From Treponema sp. (GTDB lineage Bacteria > Spirochaetota > Spirochaetia > Treponematales > Breznakiellaceae), in contig JAIROG010000010.1 of assembly GCA_031257675.1 (NCBI GenBank), positions 1 through 34,485 of the forward strand: a DNA stretch of 34,485 bases, written 5' to 3'. Below, piece after piece: positions 7,354-17,967 of this stretch. Under the pieces are notes generated by a model, which searched no databases, was not told where the DNA came from, and saw only the letters and a list, made by a program, of their open reading frames with translations. The position numbers and the translations under genes were made by a program. Each line of letters opens with the position of its first letter. Within the stretch, counting starts at the first letter, position 1.

Positions 7354-8235
7354 ATGGCAAATTTACGTGATGTGCGCCTGCGGATGCGGGCGATTCGCCA
7401 AACCTTGCAGGTTACCAAGGCAATGAACCTTATCTCAACGTCAAAGCTGAGGAAGGGGAGACGTATGCTTGAGGACACCAAGCCGTATTTCACTCGAATC
7501 CGGAAGTCCATGTACGATATAGTTTCCTGCGTTGATGTTTCGGACAATGAATTCTTCGGCAGAAAGAAAAACCCGTCGTCCCGCGCCGCCGTAGCGGTTA
7601 TATCAAGCGACAAAGGGCTTGCCGGCGGGTTTAACGCCAATATATTCAAACAGGTGAACGCGCTGTGCGGCAGCCTGGAGAACCCGGCTCTCATCACCAT
7701 TGGAACCATTGCCCAGCGGTTTTTCAGCAATTCAAAATATCCGGTTTTGGAGAGCTTTTCGTTTAAATCCCGGCTTCCCACCCTTGACGACGCGAAGTTG
7801 CTCGCGGATTATCTCATTTCGCAGTATTTGTGGGGCGCGTTTGACAGCGTTCACGTGGTGTACACCTACATGTACAGCGCGGTGAAACTTCAACCTGAAA
7901 TTTTGCAGGCGCTTCCCCTTTCCGCTGAAAAAATGCAGGAAGAAATTATGAAAACCGGCGGGGAAAAACGGGTGGAGCTTCAATTTGAGTTTATTCCTTC
8001 GGAAGAGGCGGTGTTTGAAGCGTTGATTCCTATTTATTTGAAAGGAATCGTGTACGGGGCGCTCGTCGAATCCTACGCGGGCGAGCAGAATGCGCGTATG
8101 GCGGCTATGGACGAGGCGTCCAAAAACGCGGAAAACATGCTCGCCAAACTGCAAATATTCTACAACAGGGCGCGGCAGGCGGCCGTCACACAGGAAATGG
8201 CGGAAATTACCGGCGGATCAAATGCTTTAACGTGA
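7354..8235 (+). CDS. atpG: F-type ATP synthase subunit gamma
   Basis: 293 residues, the central rotor shaft. The N-terminal helix (RLRMRAIRQTLQVTKAMNLISTSKLR) and C-terminal helix (NAENMLAKLQIFYNRARQAAVTQEMAEITGGSNAL) form the coiled coil inside alpha3beta3, with a Rossmann-like globular part between (VISSDKGLAGGFNANIF). Length and end motifs are as expected. It starts three bases after atpA and ends 18 bases before atpD. Confidence 0.97.
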   Translation: MANLRDVRLRMRAIRQTLQVTKAMNLISTSKLRKGRRMLEDTKPYFTRIRKSMYDIVSCVDVSDNEFFGRKKNPSSRAAVAVISSDKGLAGGFNANIFKQVNALCGSLENPALITIGTIAQRFFSNSKYPVLESFSFKSRLPTLDDAKLLADYLISQYLWGAFDSVHVVYTYMYSAVKLQPEILQALPLSAEKMQEEIMKTGGEKRVELQFEFIPSEEAVFEALIPIYLKGIVYGALVESYAGEQNARMAAMDEASKNAENMLAKLQIFYNRARQAAVTQEMAEITGGSNALT

Positions 8236-8238
8236 TAA

Positions 8239-9635
<1,397 letters not shown>

Positions 9636-9636
<1 letters not shown>

Positions 9637-10061
9637 TGGCCGCGTTATTCCTGTTTGAAATTCACAAGCCCTACCGCAAGTTTTATTCGGATATGGTGGA
9701 ATGTATTGTCGCGCGGCTTGTCGATGGTGAAATTGGGGTGTATGCGGGGCATACGTTCTTCACCGCTCCCACGCAAGCGGGCGTTGTCAAGATAAAAGAT
9801 AAAAAAGGCGTATGGAACGTCGCCTTTGCGGCTGAGGGAATCCTTGAGGTGAAGGGGCATAAGTCAGTTTTGCTCGTTGATGCGGCTGAATTGCCCGAAG
9901 AAATAGACTATGATCGCGCTGTTGAAGAAAAGAAATGCGCTGAAGATGTCATACATAATGGTGGCGGATTTACATTTGAGGTTGCGCGGGCGAAGATCAG
10001 TCTTGCGCGGGCTGAAGCGCGGTTGAAAGCATGGGGAATGAGGAAGAAAAAAACGGAGTAA
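9636..10061 (+). CDS. atpC: F-type ATP synthase subunit epsilon
   Basis: 141 residues: an N-terminal beta-sandwich (GEIGVYAGHTFFTAPTQAGVVKIKD and VAFAAEGILEVKGHKSVLLVDAAE) and a C-terminal Ala/Glu/Lys-rich helical pair (ARAKISLARAEARLKA) that in other bacteria can act as an inhibitory arm. I chose the ATG overlapping the atpD stop (TAATG); the frame stays open further upstream inside atpD, but that is not family sequence. It is the last gene of the operon. The 76-base gap after it has only a weak GC hairpin and then the ptsI promoter. Confidence 0.93.
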
Positions 10062-10098
10062 GCGTCAGTGGGCGCTTTGGCGCTTCATTTCCCGCCCC

Positions 10099-10128
10099 TT
10101 CACAAGCGCTCCTCCGTTGTGGTAAGAT
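10099..10128 (+). promoter_or_regulatory. Promoter of ptsI
   Basis: TTCACA, an 18-base spacer, then TAAGAT at 10123-10128. Nine bases separate the -10 box from the ATG, with no Shine-Dalgarno, as for yggS and the RsbRD-like gene. Confidence 0.5.
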
Positions 10129-10137
10129 GCTTGTATC

Positions 10138-11859
10138 ATGAAGAAGTTGACGGGCGTTCCCATATCAAAAGGAATCGCCATAGGGAAGGCTTTCTTGTTT
10201 CTGGACGCTGATTTTCCAGAGACGCCCCGGTTTCATATTGAGAACAATCAGATTGACGAGGAATGGGCGCGTTTTCTTGTTGCGGTGGACGAAGCGAAAG
10301 AGAATGTCAAGTCGTTGCGGGGCGTACAAAAATCCGGCGCGGATGAACGGGATGACATACTCAACGCGCATCTTTTGATGTTGGAAGATGTGGAGTTTCA
10401 CACTCAGATAAAAAAACGGCTTGAGCGGAGTCTCGAAAACATTGAAAGCGCCGTATGGGACGTTGGGCGTGAATTTTACCAGATGCTGATGGCATCGCCG
10501 GTGTCGTACCTGAGGGAGCGGGCTGTGGACATTGCCGATGTTACCAAACAGATTCTGAATATTCTGCTTAACATTAAGAAACGCTCCCTTGCGGATTTGA
10601 CCGAAGACGTGATCGTAGTAACCCGCGAGCTTCCGCCTTCCGAAGCCGTCGCCATGAATAAACGGCATGTCAAGGCGTTGGTCATGGGCGCGGGATCCCA
10701 GACAAGCCACACCGCTATTTTGGCAAAGGCGTTTGAAATTCCGGCGGTTTTTGGCATTTCAGCCATTGCCGAAGAAGTCTCGCAGGGCGACACGCTCATC
10801 GTTGACGGCGACTCCGGCGCAGTCATCCTCAAACCGACTGCCAAAAAGATTGAGAAATACCGTGAAATAATCGCGCAAGCAAGCGAAAAAAAAGTTGCGC
10901 AGGAGGCGTTGCGCGATCTTCCGGCGGAAACAACGGACGGCTTCCGCGTCATTCTCAACGCCAACATAGAATTTCCCGAAGAAACGGAGCAGGCGTTGCG
11001 CTACGGCGCCGAAGGCATTGGTCTGTACCGGTCAGAATTTCTTTTTCTGAACACGGGATACGCCGAAGAAGAGGAGCAGTTCCGGGCGTATGCGGATGTT
11101 CTCAAGGCAATGAAGGGCAAGCCCGTCACCGTACGGACGGTTGATGTGGGCGGGGATAAAATCCCGTTGGATATCCGCGTTATTGAAGAAAAAAATCCGT
11201 TGCTCGGCTTGCGCGCCATACGGTTTTCTCTTGCCCATCCCGAACTCTTCAAAGCGCAGTTGCGGGCGATTCTGCGGGCGAGCGTTTTCGGCGTCGTGAA
11301 GATCATGTTCCCCCTGATTTCCGGTCTTACGGAACTGGATGCGGCGCTGTCCATGCTTGAGGAAGCGAAGAAGGAATGCCGGAAAAAAGAGCAGGCGTTT
11401 TCCAGCCATATTGAAGTGGGGTGCATGATAGAAATACCGGCGGCGGCGGTGATTGCGGATATTCTTGCCGAAAAATCCAATTTTTTTTCCCTTGGCGCCA
11501 ATGATCTGGTACAGTATTCGCTTGCCGTTGACCGCAACAACGAGCAAGTCAGCTACCTGTCTCAACCATTTCACCCGGCGATCATCCGGCTCATCAAGAG
11601 GACAATTGATGAGGCGCATAGCGCGGGCATAAAAGCCGCTATGTGCGGCGAGCTTGCCGGCGATCCCAGGGCGACGCTTGTCCTTCTTGGGCTGGGACTC
11701 GATGAATTCAGCATGAACGCCTCGCAGATTCCGCTGGTGAAGCAGATCGTCAGGAAAGCGAGCGTCGAAAAATGCCGCGCCCTGGTGAAAAAAATACTGA
11801 CGTGCAAGACTGTGAAGGATGTGGAGATAATAATGAAAGAAGGGGGCGGCCAACCGTGA
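10138..11859 (+). CDS. ptsI: Phosphoenolpyruvate-protein phosphotransferase (PTS enzyme I)
   Basis: 573 residues, full length. Enzyme I takes phosphate from PEP onto its active-site histidine and passes it to HPr. The histidine is H191 in GAGSQTSHTAILAKA; the PEP-binding domain shows LYRSEF (R298), GLRAIRFSL, FFSLGANDLVQYSLAVDRNNE and the catalytic cysteine C503 in AAMCGELAGD. No HPr or sugar-specific component is nearby; treponemes such as T. pallidum keep enzyme I and HPr mainly for regulation, and that may hold here. Its stop overlaps the GTG start of der by three bases, so the ptsI-der-merR-mtaB genes look like one transcript. Confidence 0.97.
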   Translation: MKKLTGVPISKGIAIGKAFLFLDADFPETPRFHIENNQIDEEWARFLVAVDEAKENVKSLRGVQKSGADERDDILNAHLLMLEDVEFHTQIKKRLERSLENIESAVWDVGREFYQMLMASPVSYLRERAVDIADVTKQILNILLNIKKRSLADLTEDVIVVTRELPPSEAVAMNKRHVKALVMGAGSQTSHTAILAKAFEIPAVFGISAIAEEVSQGDTLIVDGDSGAVILKPTAKKIEKYREIIAQASEKKVAQEALRDLPAETTDGFRVILNANIEFPEETEQALRYGAEGIGLYRSEFLFLNTGYAEEEEQFRAYADVLKAMKGKPVTVRTVDVGGDKIPLDIRVIEEKNPLLGLRAIRFSLAHPELFKAQLRAILRASVFGVVKIMFPLISGLTELDAALSMLEEAKKECRKKEQAFSSHIEVGCMIEIPAAAVIADILAEKSNFFSLGANDLVQYSLAVDRNNEQVSYLSQPFHPAIIRLIKRTIDEAHSAGIKAAMCGELAGDPRATLVLLGLGLDEFSMNASQIPLVKQIVRKASVEKCRALVKKILTCKTVKDVEIIMKEGGGQP

Positions 11860-13235
11860 CATTCGATGTTGGCAAAAAATACGGCAATGCGCCGGCAGTC
11901 GTTCTTGTGGGCAGACCTAATGTGGGAAAATCCACGCTGTTCAACCGCCTCTTGAGGACGCGGCGCGCTATAACCGACCCTACGCCGGGCGTTACGCGGG
12001 ACCCGGTGGCTAAAGACGCCTTTATTCAGGAAAAACCGCTCCGGCTTGTTGATACGGGCGGATTCAAGCTCGATAATAACCGTGTTGACGAGGAAGGCGC
12101 GTTGGATATTCTGGTGGTTGAAAAAACGCTGGAAACCATCAAAACAGCCGATTTGATCGTGTTGCTGCTTGAAGCCGGCGTTTTTACTGCTGAAGACGAG
12201 GAGTTCATCGCGCTTTTGCGCCCCTATCAGAAGAAACTCATCGTTGCGGTGAATAAAACCGAAGGCGGCAGACGGGAGCAGGAATCGTTTAACCTTTTAT
12301 CTTTCGGCTTTGAGCGCCTCCATTTTATTTCCGCTGAACACGGGGATGGTCTCGCGGATCTGGAGGAAGCCATCATCGGCAAGCTGGATTTTTCCAGAGT
12401 CGCCGAGTCCTCCCCTTCCGAAAAAGAGCCTATCCGCATAGCGATTCTGGGAAAGCCGAACACCGGCAAGTCCACCCTGTCGAACCGGCTTGTCGCGTCC
12501 GAAAGCTCTCTGGTAAGCGATGTGCCAGGCACTACACGCGATGTTGTCGAGGGCGCGTTCACCTACAAGAACCGCGATTTTGTCATTTTGGACACCGCCG
12601 GCATCAGGCGGAAATCCAAGGTTACTGAAAATATTGAGTACTATTCCGTGAACCGCGCCATAAAAGCCATTGACGATGCTGACATTGTGTTTCTCCTGAT
12701 TGACGCGCAAGAAGGGCTGTCGGATCAGGACAAGAAGATAGCGGCGCTTGCATCTGACAGAGGGCGCGGCGTTGTCATGGCGCTGAACAAATGGGATGTC
12801 ATGCCTGAAACAAAGAACATCTTTGAAGCCATGCGCGACCGCATCCACTTTTTCTTCGGCAAGATGGAATACGCGCCCATCGTGCCGGTAAGCGCCAAAA
12901 CCGGGTTTGGCGCGGACAAGTTGCTTGACGCGGCGATCCGGCTGTATGGGCAGCTTGCCACACAGATCGACACGGGGCGCTTGAATCAGGCTTTGGAACG
13001 CTGGCTGGAAGAGAGTCCGCCGCCCCAGGGTCCGCAAACCCGTTTCAAGGTGAAATACGCGGTGCAGGTTTCCAGCCGGCCCGTAAAATTCATCTTTTTC
13101 GTGTCCCGCATTCACGCCGTAACCGATTCGTACATTTCATACCTCCGCAACAAAATGAGAAAGGACCTGGGATTCAAGGAAATACCCGTTGAAATAGAGA
13201 TCAGATCGTCACGCGCTCCTAAAAAGTCTCTGTGA
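11856..13235 (+). CDS. der: Ribosome biogenesis GTPase Der (EngA)
   Basis: 459 residues with two tandem GTPase domains and a C-terminal KH-like domain, needed for 50S ribosome maturation. Domain 1: G1 GRPNVGKST at about 19-27, G3 DTGG. Domain 2: G1 GKPNTGKST, G3 DTAG, G4 NKWD (311-314). The domain 1 G4 motif reads NKTE (133-136) instead of NKxD, a conservative but notable change at the guanine-specificity residue. I chose the GTG at 11856, overlapping the ptsI stop, with AGGGGGCGG upstream; the frame stays open further upstream within ptsI but that sequence is not Der-like. Confidence 0.95.
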   Translation: MTFDVGKKYGNAPAVVLVGRPNVGKSTLFNRLLRTRRAITDPTPGVTRDPVAKDAFIQEKPLRLVDTGGFKLDNNRVDEEGALDILVVEKTLETIKTADLIVLLLEAGVFTAEDEEFIALLRPYQKKLIVAVNKTEGGRREQESFNLLSFGFERLHFISAEHGDGLADLEEAIIGKLDFSRVAESSPSEKEPIRIAILGKPNTGKSTLSNRLVASESSLVSDVPGTTRDVVEGAFTYKNRDFVILDTAGIRRKSKVTENIEYYSVNRAIKAIDDADIVFLLIDAQEGLSDQDKKIAALASDRGRGVVMALNKWDVMPETKNIFEAMRDRIHFFFGKMEYAPIVPVSAKTGFGADKLLDAAIRLYGQLATQIDTGRLNQALERWLEESPPPQGPQTRFKVKYAVQVSSRPVKFIFFVSRIHAVTDSYISYLRNKMRKDLGFKEIPVEIEIRSSRAPKKSL

Positions 13236-13253
13236 GCGTGGAAAAGGAGAAGC

Positions 13254-13625
13254 ATGACAGAATTGACCATAGGGGAAGTGGAAGAAATTATCGGCGTAAA
13301 GGCGCATGTTTTGAGGTATTGGGAACAGGAGTTTCCCATGCTCCAGCCCAAACGGGACAAGGCGGGCAGGCACATCTTTTCCGAACGGGACATTCACATT
13401 TTATTCCGTCTGAAACACCTGCTTCACGAGAGGCGGTATACCGTTGAGGGCGCGAGGCGTCAGATGTTTGCGGAACTGTCCGGCGTACGTCAAGGCGTTC
13501 ATGCGCAAATCTCCCTGTTGCGCTCGGAACTGATCGCCTTGCGCCGTGCCATTCAAACGTTGGGTCAAAAATTAGACAAGAGAACATGCTGTCCGTATCC
13601 ATCTACACGCTCGGTTGCAAACTGA
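13254..13625 (+). CDS. MerR-family-like DNA-binding regulator
   Basis: 123 residues. The N-terminal 70 residues form a MerR winged-helix domain: LTIGEVEEIIGVKAHVLRYWEQEFPMLQPKRDKAGRHIFSERDI contains the helix-turn-helix and the YWE motif. A helical dimerisation region follows (SLLRSELIALRRAIQTLGQKL). There is no Cys pair or other obvious effector domain, so a metal-sensing role is not supported. AAGGAG lies five bases before the ATG. It follows der by 18 bases and its 3' end overlaps mtaB by 40 bases in another frame. Targets are unknown. Confidence 0.88.
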   Translation: MTELTIGEVEEIIGVKAHVLRYWEQEFPMLQPKRDKAGRHIFSERDIHILFRLKHLLHERRYTVEGARRQMFAELSGVRQGVHAQISLLRSELIALRRAIQTLGQKLDKRTCCPYPSTRSVAN

Positions 13626-14950
13626 ATCAGCTTGAAAGCGAAGCGATCGCGGGCGCGTTTCGGGACGCGGGATTTTCCGTGATTCCCTTAAACGAAGACA
13701 CTCCCGCGGATGTGATTATTGTCAACACCTGCACCGTAACCTCCAAAGCCGAACAAAAGGCGCGGCGAATCATCAGAAAACTGGCGGCTGGCAATGGGTG
13801 CGTCATCGTGAGCGGCTGTTACGCTCAGATGGACGCCCAAGCCATCGCGGCCATTGACCGGCGGGTTGTCGCCCTTGCAGGAGACCGCAAGAGCGCCCTG
13901 CTTGATCTGCCGGCGGCGCTTGCGCAAACGCCGGAGTCTGTCTGGGAACATCACGCCTCTTTGCCGGACAGCATCTCTCATTTGCTCCATTCGCCGCTTC
14001 CCGATACTACGCGGCTGGAACAATTTCGCTATGCCCCGGACACGTTTTCCTTTCATTCCAGGGCGTTTCTCAAAATTCAGGACGGCTGCGACAGGCGGTG
14101 CGCGTACTGTCGCGTCCGTCTTGCGCGGGGGAGGAGCGTGAGCCTTGAGCCGGATCAGGCGCTCAGCCAGTTGCGCGCTTTTGAAGCGAAGGGCTACCGT
14201 GAAGCCACGCTTACCGGCGTCAACATCAATCAATACAACGCCGGCATGGATTTGGCCGGGCTTGTGGACTATCTGCTCAAAGGCGCGAAACGAATACGGC
14301 TGCGGCTTTCTTCTATTGAACCGGAAGGCGTTACGGAAGCGTTCTGCGCCGCCATAGCGCATGAGCGAGTTTGCCCCCACTTTCACCTTTCGGTGCAAGC
14401 GGGCAGCGACGCGGTGCTTGCGAAGATGAGGCGTCCGTATACGCAGGAGGTTGTGGAAAAAAGCGCCGCCTTGCTCCGTTCCGTAAAAGACGACCCTTTT
14501 CTGTCTTGCGACATTATCGCCGGTTTTCCCACAGAAACAGCGGCCGATTTTGAGAAGACCCTCGACTTATGCAGGCGCATCGGGTTTTCATGGATACACG
14601 CCTTCCCCTACTCGCCGCGTCCGGGAACCGAAGCGTTCTGTTTCAAAGGGAAAGCGCCTGATCGGGAAATTTCCAGCCGCATTGACGCGCTTTTGACGCT
14701 GGCGCATGAAGGGCGGCGTTCCTATATCAACCGGCAAATTGGCAAAAAAGCGGAAGCCGTCATTGAAGCGGCTGACAATGCGCCGGCAGGGTTTGTCGCC
14801 GGCGCTACGGAAACGTACCTCAAAGTGCTGTTGCAAGCGCCGGAAGGCGGCGAAGCCCCTCGCGCAGGCGACGCGGTGTCCTGCACGTTAACGGCCGCCG
14901 CGTATACGCCCTTGCGCCGCGCCTATGACATGCGGGGAACCATACCATGA
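13586..14950 (+). CDS. mtaB: tRNA t6A37 methylthiotransferase MtaB
   Basis: 454 residues of the radical-SAM methylthiotransferase family (MiaB/MtaB/RimO). The UPF0004 domain carries cluster cysteines C11 (LGCKLN), C49 (NTCTV) and C78 (SGCYAQ); the radical-SAM motif is C168-x3-C172-x2-C175 in DGCDRRCAYC; a TRAM-like C-terminal part follows. LGCKLNQLE and the spacing favour MtaB, which makes ms2t6A at position 37 of tRNAs reading ANN codons, over MiaB. The start lies inside the regulator gene, so the two overlap and are probably coupled. It is the last plus-strand gene before the strand switch. Confidence 0.92.
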   Translation: MLSVSIYTLGCKLNQLESEAIAGAFRDAGFSVIPLNEDTPADVIIVNTCTVTSKAEQKARRIIRKLAAGNGCVIVSGCYAQMDAQAIAAIDRRVVALAGDRKSALLDLPAALAQTPESVWEHHASLPDSISHLLHSPLPDTTRLEQFRYAPDTFSFHSRAFLKIQDGCDRRCAYCRVRLARGRSVSLEPDQALSQLRAFEAKGYREATLTGVNINQYNAGMDLAGLVDYLLKGAKRIRLRLSSIEPEGVTEAFCAAIAHERVCPHFHLSVQAGSDAVLAKMRRPYTQEVVEKSAALLRSVKDDPFLSCDIIAGFPTETAADFEKTLDLCRRIGFSWIHAFPYSPRPGTEAFCFKGKAPDREISSRIDALLTLAHEGRRSYINRQIGKKAEAVIEAADNAPAGFVAGATETYLKVLLQAPEGGEAPRAGDAVSCTLTAAAYTPLRRAYDMRGTIP

Positions 14951-14969
14951 AAACAGCATCCCGCATGGC

Positions 14970-15002
14970 GCCGCGCTTCGCCGGTCTTCCGCAATGCGCG
15001 GC
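14970..15002. terminator. GC hairpin between convergent genes
   Basis: GCCGCGC at 14970-14976 pairs with GCGCGGC at 14996-15002 across a 19-base loop, in the short gap between mtaB and the convergent TrpR-like gene. There is no T run, so terminator function is only suggested by position. Confidence 0.25.
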
Positions 15003-15301
15003 TAGGCGTTAGCCGCCGCTATATCCAAGACCCGTTGGAACGCCGAATCGGGCTTCTTGAGTTCGCGGGATCCCCTTGTAATTTTACAGAGGGAAAGCCT
15101 CAGGTCCTGCGCTATCTCACGCTGGGTTTTCTTTTCTTTCAGCGCTTTGACCAACGCCCAGCGAGTCGCAATGTCCGCAGTTTCGGCGGGAGTGAGAAGG
15201 CAATGCAAAAAAGACTCGATAAGTTCCGGGTCGTCTATTTTTGCAAGAACCGAAGAGAGACCACTCAGATTTTCCGCGACACGAGGATCGTCTATGTTCA
15301 T
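15002..15301 (-). CDS. TrpR/YerC-like DNA-binding protein
   Basis: 99 residues of the Trp repressor / YerC-YecD family. LLTPAETADIATRWALVKALKEKKTQREIAQDLRLSLCKITRGSRELKK matches the family core, with the helix-turn-helix in QREIAQDLRLSLCKITRGS. Canonical TrpR proteins regulate tryptophan genes, but no trp gene is nearby, so the ligand and targets are unknown; YerC-like members are often uncharacterised. GGAG lies five to six bases before the ATG. The start overlaps the stop of the HAD gene (ATGA), so it is co-translated with it. Confidence 0.85.
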   Translation of the reverse strand: MNIDDPRVAENLSGLSSVLAKIDDPELIESFLHCLLTPAETADIATRWALVKALKEKKTQREIAQDLRLSLCKITRGSRELKKPDSAFQRVLDIAAANA

Positions 15302-15966
15302 AGTATCTCCAAAAGATCCGAAGGCTTATTAATGATGCGCTCCGCGCCCGCTTTTGACAGAGTTTCAGCGCCCCGAAATCCCCATGCCGCGCCTACCGCA
15401 TGACATCCCGATGCGCGCGCAGTCTCTATATCAATTTCCGAATCTCCCAAAAACACCGTATCCCTCGGATTTGAATCAAAGTCTACAAGGATATCCCACA
15501 CTGGCTCCGGCGAGGGCTTGCGCGGTTTTCCCGCTATTTCGCCGCGCACAACATCAAATGATCCCTGTGGAAAAAGGGCGTTTGCCACGACGTTCGCCAT
15601 TGCGTCCGGCTTGTTGCTGAGAACCGCAGTCTTGAACTTTCTCCGTTTGACCTCTGCAAGCAGTTCCTGTATGCCGGCGTACGGTTTTGTCTTAACAATC
15701 GGCGTCTCCCCGTAAAAACGGGTGGCGTCTGCGGCGAGGCCTGCGGAAAGCGCGTCTGCCTCCGCAGACTGCCGTATGTCAGGGGGCAATACATTGAGGG
15801 CAAGCCGCTTCATGCCCCACCCGACGAGTTTGGCGTACGCTTCTTCAGGAACAAGAGGCAGGTGACGCGCCTCCAGCGCCTTATTCATAAAGAAGGCTAT
15901 ATCCGCGATAGTGTCAACCAGGGTGCCGTCCAGATCAAAAATGACGCTTTTGAATTTCCTTTTCAT
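15298..15966 (-). CDS. HAD-superfamily hydrolase, phosphoglycolate-phosphatase-like
   Basis: 222 residues. Motif I is FDLDGTLVDT with nucleophile D11 and acid D13; motif II is VLSNKPD; motif III lysine lies in KPRKPSPEP; motif IV is FLGDSEIDIETA. A helical cap sits between motifs I and II, the subfamily IA layout of Gph/PGP-type phosphatases. The substrate cannot be read from sequence. I chose the ATG at 15966 because the family begins right at MKRKFKSVIFDLDGT; the open frame extends 11 codons further into the protease gene. It follows the protease stop by 10 bases. Confidence 0.88.
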   Translation of the reverse strand: MKRKFKSVIFDLDGTLVDTIADIAFFMNKALEARHLPLVPEEAYAKLVGWGMKRLALNVLPPDIRQSAEADALSAGLAADATRFYGETPIVKTKPYAGIQELLAEVKRRKFKTAVLSNKPDAMANVVANALFPQGSFDVVRGEIAGKPRKPSPEPVWDILVDFDSNPRDTVFLGDSEIDIETARASGCHAVGAAWGFRGAETLSKAGAERIINKPSDLLEIL

Positions 15967-15976
15967 ATTCACCCCG

Positions 15977-17797
15977 CTACAAGGTGTCCGGCGTATCAAG
16001 ATACGCGGGCAGCCGCATAGATGTCTCCATATATCCCAAACGACGCTTTTTTACGTCAATATCCATAAATACGTACCCTTCTTTTTCCATCACCGAGAAG
16101 CCGCGTATGGTTATGGGATCGTCTTTGGTCAGTCCCGCGTCATCGGCGATGGAACCGCGCAGCACTTTTTTGACCGTGTAGCTAGACGTTTTTCCCAAGG
16201 ATGGCGTCAAAATAAACCCGAACAACGGTCCCGTCATACGCTCCCTGCTGTCTTTTTTCGCGGCTTCGGACAGGGGAAGCGCGGGACGCGCCTGAGACAT
16301 AAGGAGATGCCGCGCCCCGTCCGTTGTTTCCAATGACACCAGCTCGCCCGGGCGGGTGGAAAAAAGCTCGTCCTGCAACGCGGGTATAAGCCCGCCCTGA
16401 TGGGCGCCCACATTCTCTCCATTTATATGCGCTATGACGCCTCCTTCCTTGACATTCAGTTCCGCGGCAGGGGTGAAAGGCGCGACATAGATGATTTCCG
16501 CGCCCTCGGCGGTTTCCGCAAGGACAAGCCCCAGCCAAGGGCGCTCGGCTTGCCCGCCCTTGATAAGCGCGGGCAACGCGGCGACAAGCCGTTCCGCCGG
16601 AATAGCGAAATTCAAGCCCTGATACTGATTCGCGCCCGCGAAAACAACGCCGACAAGCCTGCCGTTCTTGTCAAGAACGGGACCTCCCGAATTGCCTTGA
16701 TTCACAGCCGCGTCTATCTGGACTACGCCGCCCATTTGCAACAACCGCCTTCCTGTGGCGGACACTATGCCCTGAGTAACCGTTCTTTCAAGACCAACAG
16801 GCGACCCTATCGCAATAATGGAATCGCCCACAGCCGGAGCCGCCCAATCCGCAATAGAAAAAACGTATTCAGGCTTAACCGAGGTTTTGATAAGCGCAAG
16901 ATCCATTGCCCTGTCATACCCAACCACTTTGGCGGGCGTACGGGGGCTTGTCGCGTCCCCCATGCGGATATACATACGGGAATATCCTTCATACGCGGGA
17001 TCAACCTCGCTCTGAACCACATGATAGTTGGTGACGAGCAGACCGGAAGCATCCACAAAAAACGCGGAACCCAGCGTCATTGCCGGATACGCCCGCCCTT
17101 TTTCAATATGCGTCCCTTGATCGACAAGCACAGTCGCAACGCCCTTGATCATATCCCGCGGCTGGTCATTCCCCTCCGCATACGCCCGTACATCGGACGA
17201 GATTGCGGCGCGTTTATCCGCATTAGCGGCGGCGGCATCCGCGGCGACGAGAAAATAGGAGGCTGTCCGCCGCTGTTTCACGGTCACCGCGCGGTTCAGG
17301 AAGATCAAAGCGTCGTCAAACGCAAGCGGTTTAAGCGCATGGGCATGAACCGCGGTTATAAACGCTGACAGATCGTCGCCTTTTTCCAGATGGTCTTTGG
17401 CGCCGGCGAGCAAAATATCCGGCTCCAAGCCGGCGCTTTCGACCATGACATCCAGATTCGCCAGGGAACGCGCCATGGACAATGCGTCGTCAAAGCGCTT
17501 TTCTTCAAGGGCTTGCGCCTGACGCGCTTTCAGATTGCCTATCGCCGCATCCCATAACTCGGCGAGCGCACTGTCGCTCTCATCATCTTGCGGGTAATTG
17601 GCGCGGTACACGCCGATGAGATGCAGGGCTTGCGCCGGATTTTCAGAGGCGGATTTCTCAATATCGGCAAGCCTGATTTCACGCGCCGGTTTTGGCGGCG
17701 CAAGACGGCTGGCGATTGCGCTGGAAGAAAGGCACGCAGCCAGACTCAGAGATCCCGCGCACAAGAAAAAAAACGCCGCGGCATGGTACACTTTCAT
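15977..17797 (-). CDS. Trypsin-like (S1C/HtrA-type) serine protease lipoprotein
   Basis: 606 residues. The signal sequence ends in SLAAC with lipidated C22, so the protein is probably membrane-anchored and periplasmic. Residues 40-220 are helical and Ala/Leu-rich, possibly TPR-like. The chymotrypsin-fold domain follows with H259 (VTNYHVV), D299 (RAMDLALIKT) and S370 (GNSGGPV). The C-terminal 170 residues include a PDZ-like stretch (VKKVLRGSIADDAGLTKDDPITIRG). It differs from classical DegP in its long N-terminal helical region. GAGG lies 11 bases before the ATG. It leads an operon with the HAD and TrpR-like genes. The probable promoter is about 260 bases upstream, leaving a long structured leader. 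Confidence 0.9.
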   Translation of the reverse strand: MKVYHAAAFFFLCAGSLSLAACLSSSAIASRLAPPKPAREIRLADIEKSASENPAQALHLIGVYRANYPQDDESDSALAELWDAAIGNLKARQAQALEEKRFDDALSMARSLANLDVMVESAGLEPDILLAGAKDHLEKGDDLSAFITAVHAHALKPLAFDDALIFLNRAVTVKQRRTASYFLVAADAAAANADKRAAISSDVRAYAEGNDQPRDMIKGVATVLVDQGTHIEKGRAYPAMTLGSAFFVDASGLLVTNYHVVQSEVDPAYEGYSRMYIRMGDATSPRTPAKVVGYDRAMDLALIKTSVKPEYVFSIADWAAPAVGDSIIAIGSPVGLERTVTQGIVSATGRRLLQMGGVVQIDAAVNQGNSGGPVLDKNGRLVGVVFAGANQYQGLNFAIPAERLVAALPALIKGGQAERPWLGLVLAETAEGAEIIYVAPFTPAAELNVKEGGVIAHINGENVGAHQGGLIPALQDELFSTRPGELVSLETTDGARHLLMSQARPALPLSEAAKKDSRERMTGPLFGFILTPSLGKTSSYTVKKVLRGSIADDAGLTKDDPITIRGFSVMEKEGYVFMDIDVKKRRLGYMETSMRLPAYLDTPDTL

Positions 17798-17916
17798 ACT
17801 ATCTTAAACCTCACCAAAATAGGTATGGTTACAGCCATTCCCTCGTTAAAGACGGCGCGAGACGAGACGCTTGCGCGGCGCCGCGCGCCTCCGGTTGTTT
17901 GTTCCATATTTCTGAG

Positions 17917-17960
17917 CTTTTCCCAAAACGCGAACTACGTCAGGGTTAGTTTTGGGAAAG
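17917..17960. repeat. Inverted pair of the TTTTGGGAAA motif
   Basis: TTTCCCAAAAC (ending at 17929) and GTTTTGGGAAA (from 17949) are perfect inverted copies, about 20 bases apart. Another direct copy sits at 18022-18032, and further copies occur at 27135-27145, 30646-30656 and, shorter, at 4445-4454, all between genes. Within the protease leader the pair could form a hairpin or bind a dimeric protein. Confidence 0.6.
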
Positions 17961-17967
17961 ACTTCCG

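Noticed and set aside
14947-15012. Small ORF overlapping the mtaB stop (21 codons)
   Set aside because: Too short, no conserved feature, and it overlaps the convergent gene's stop; probably chance.
16400-17368. 322-codon plus-strand ORF
   Set aside because: Antisense to the serine protease, whose His-Asp-Ser triad is intact; Arg-rich shadow composition.
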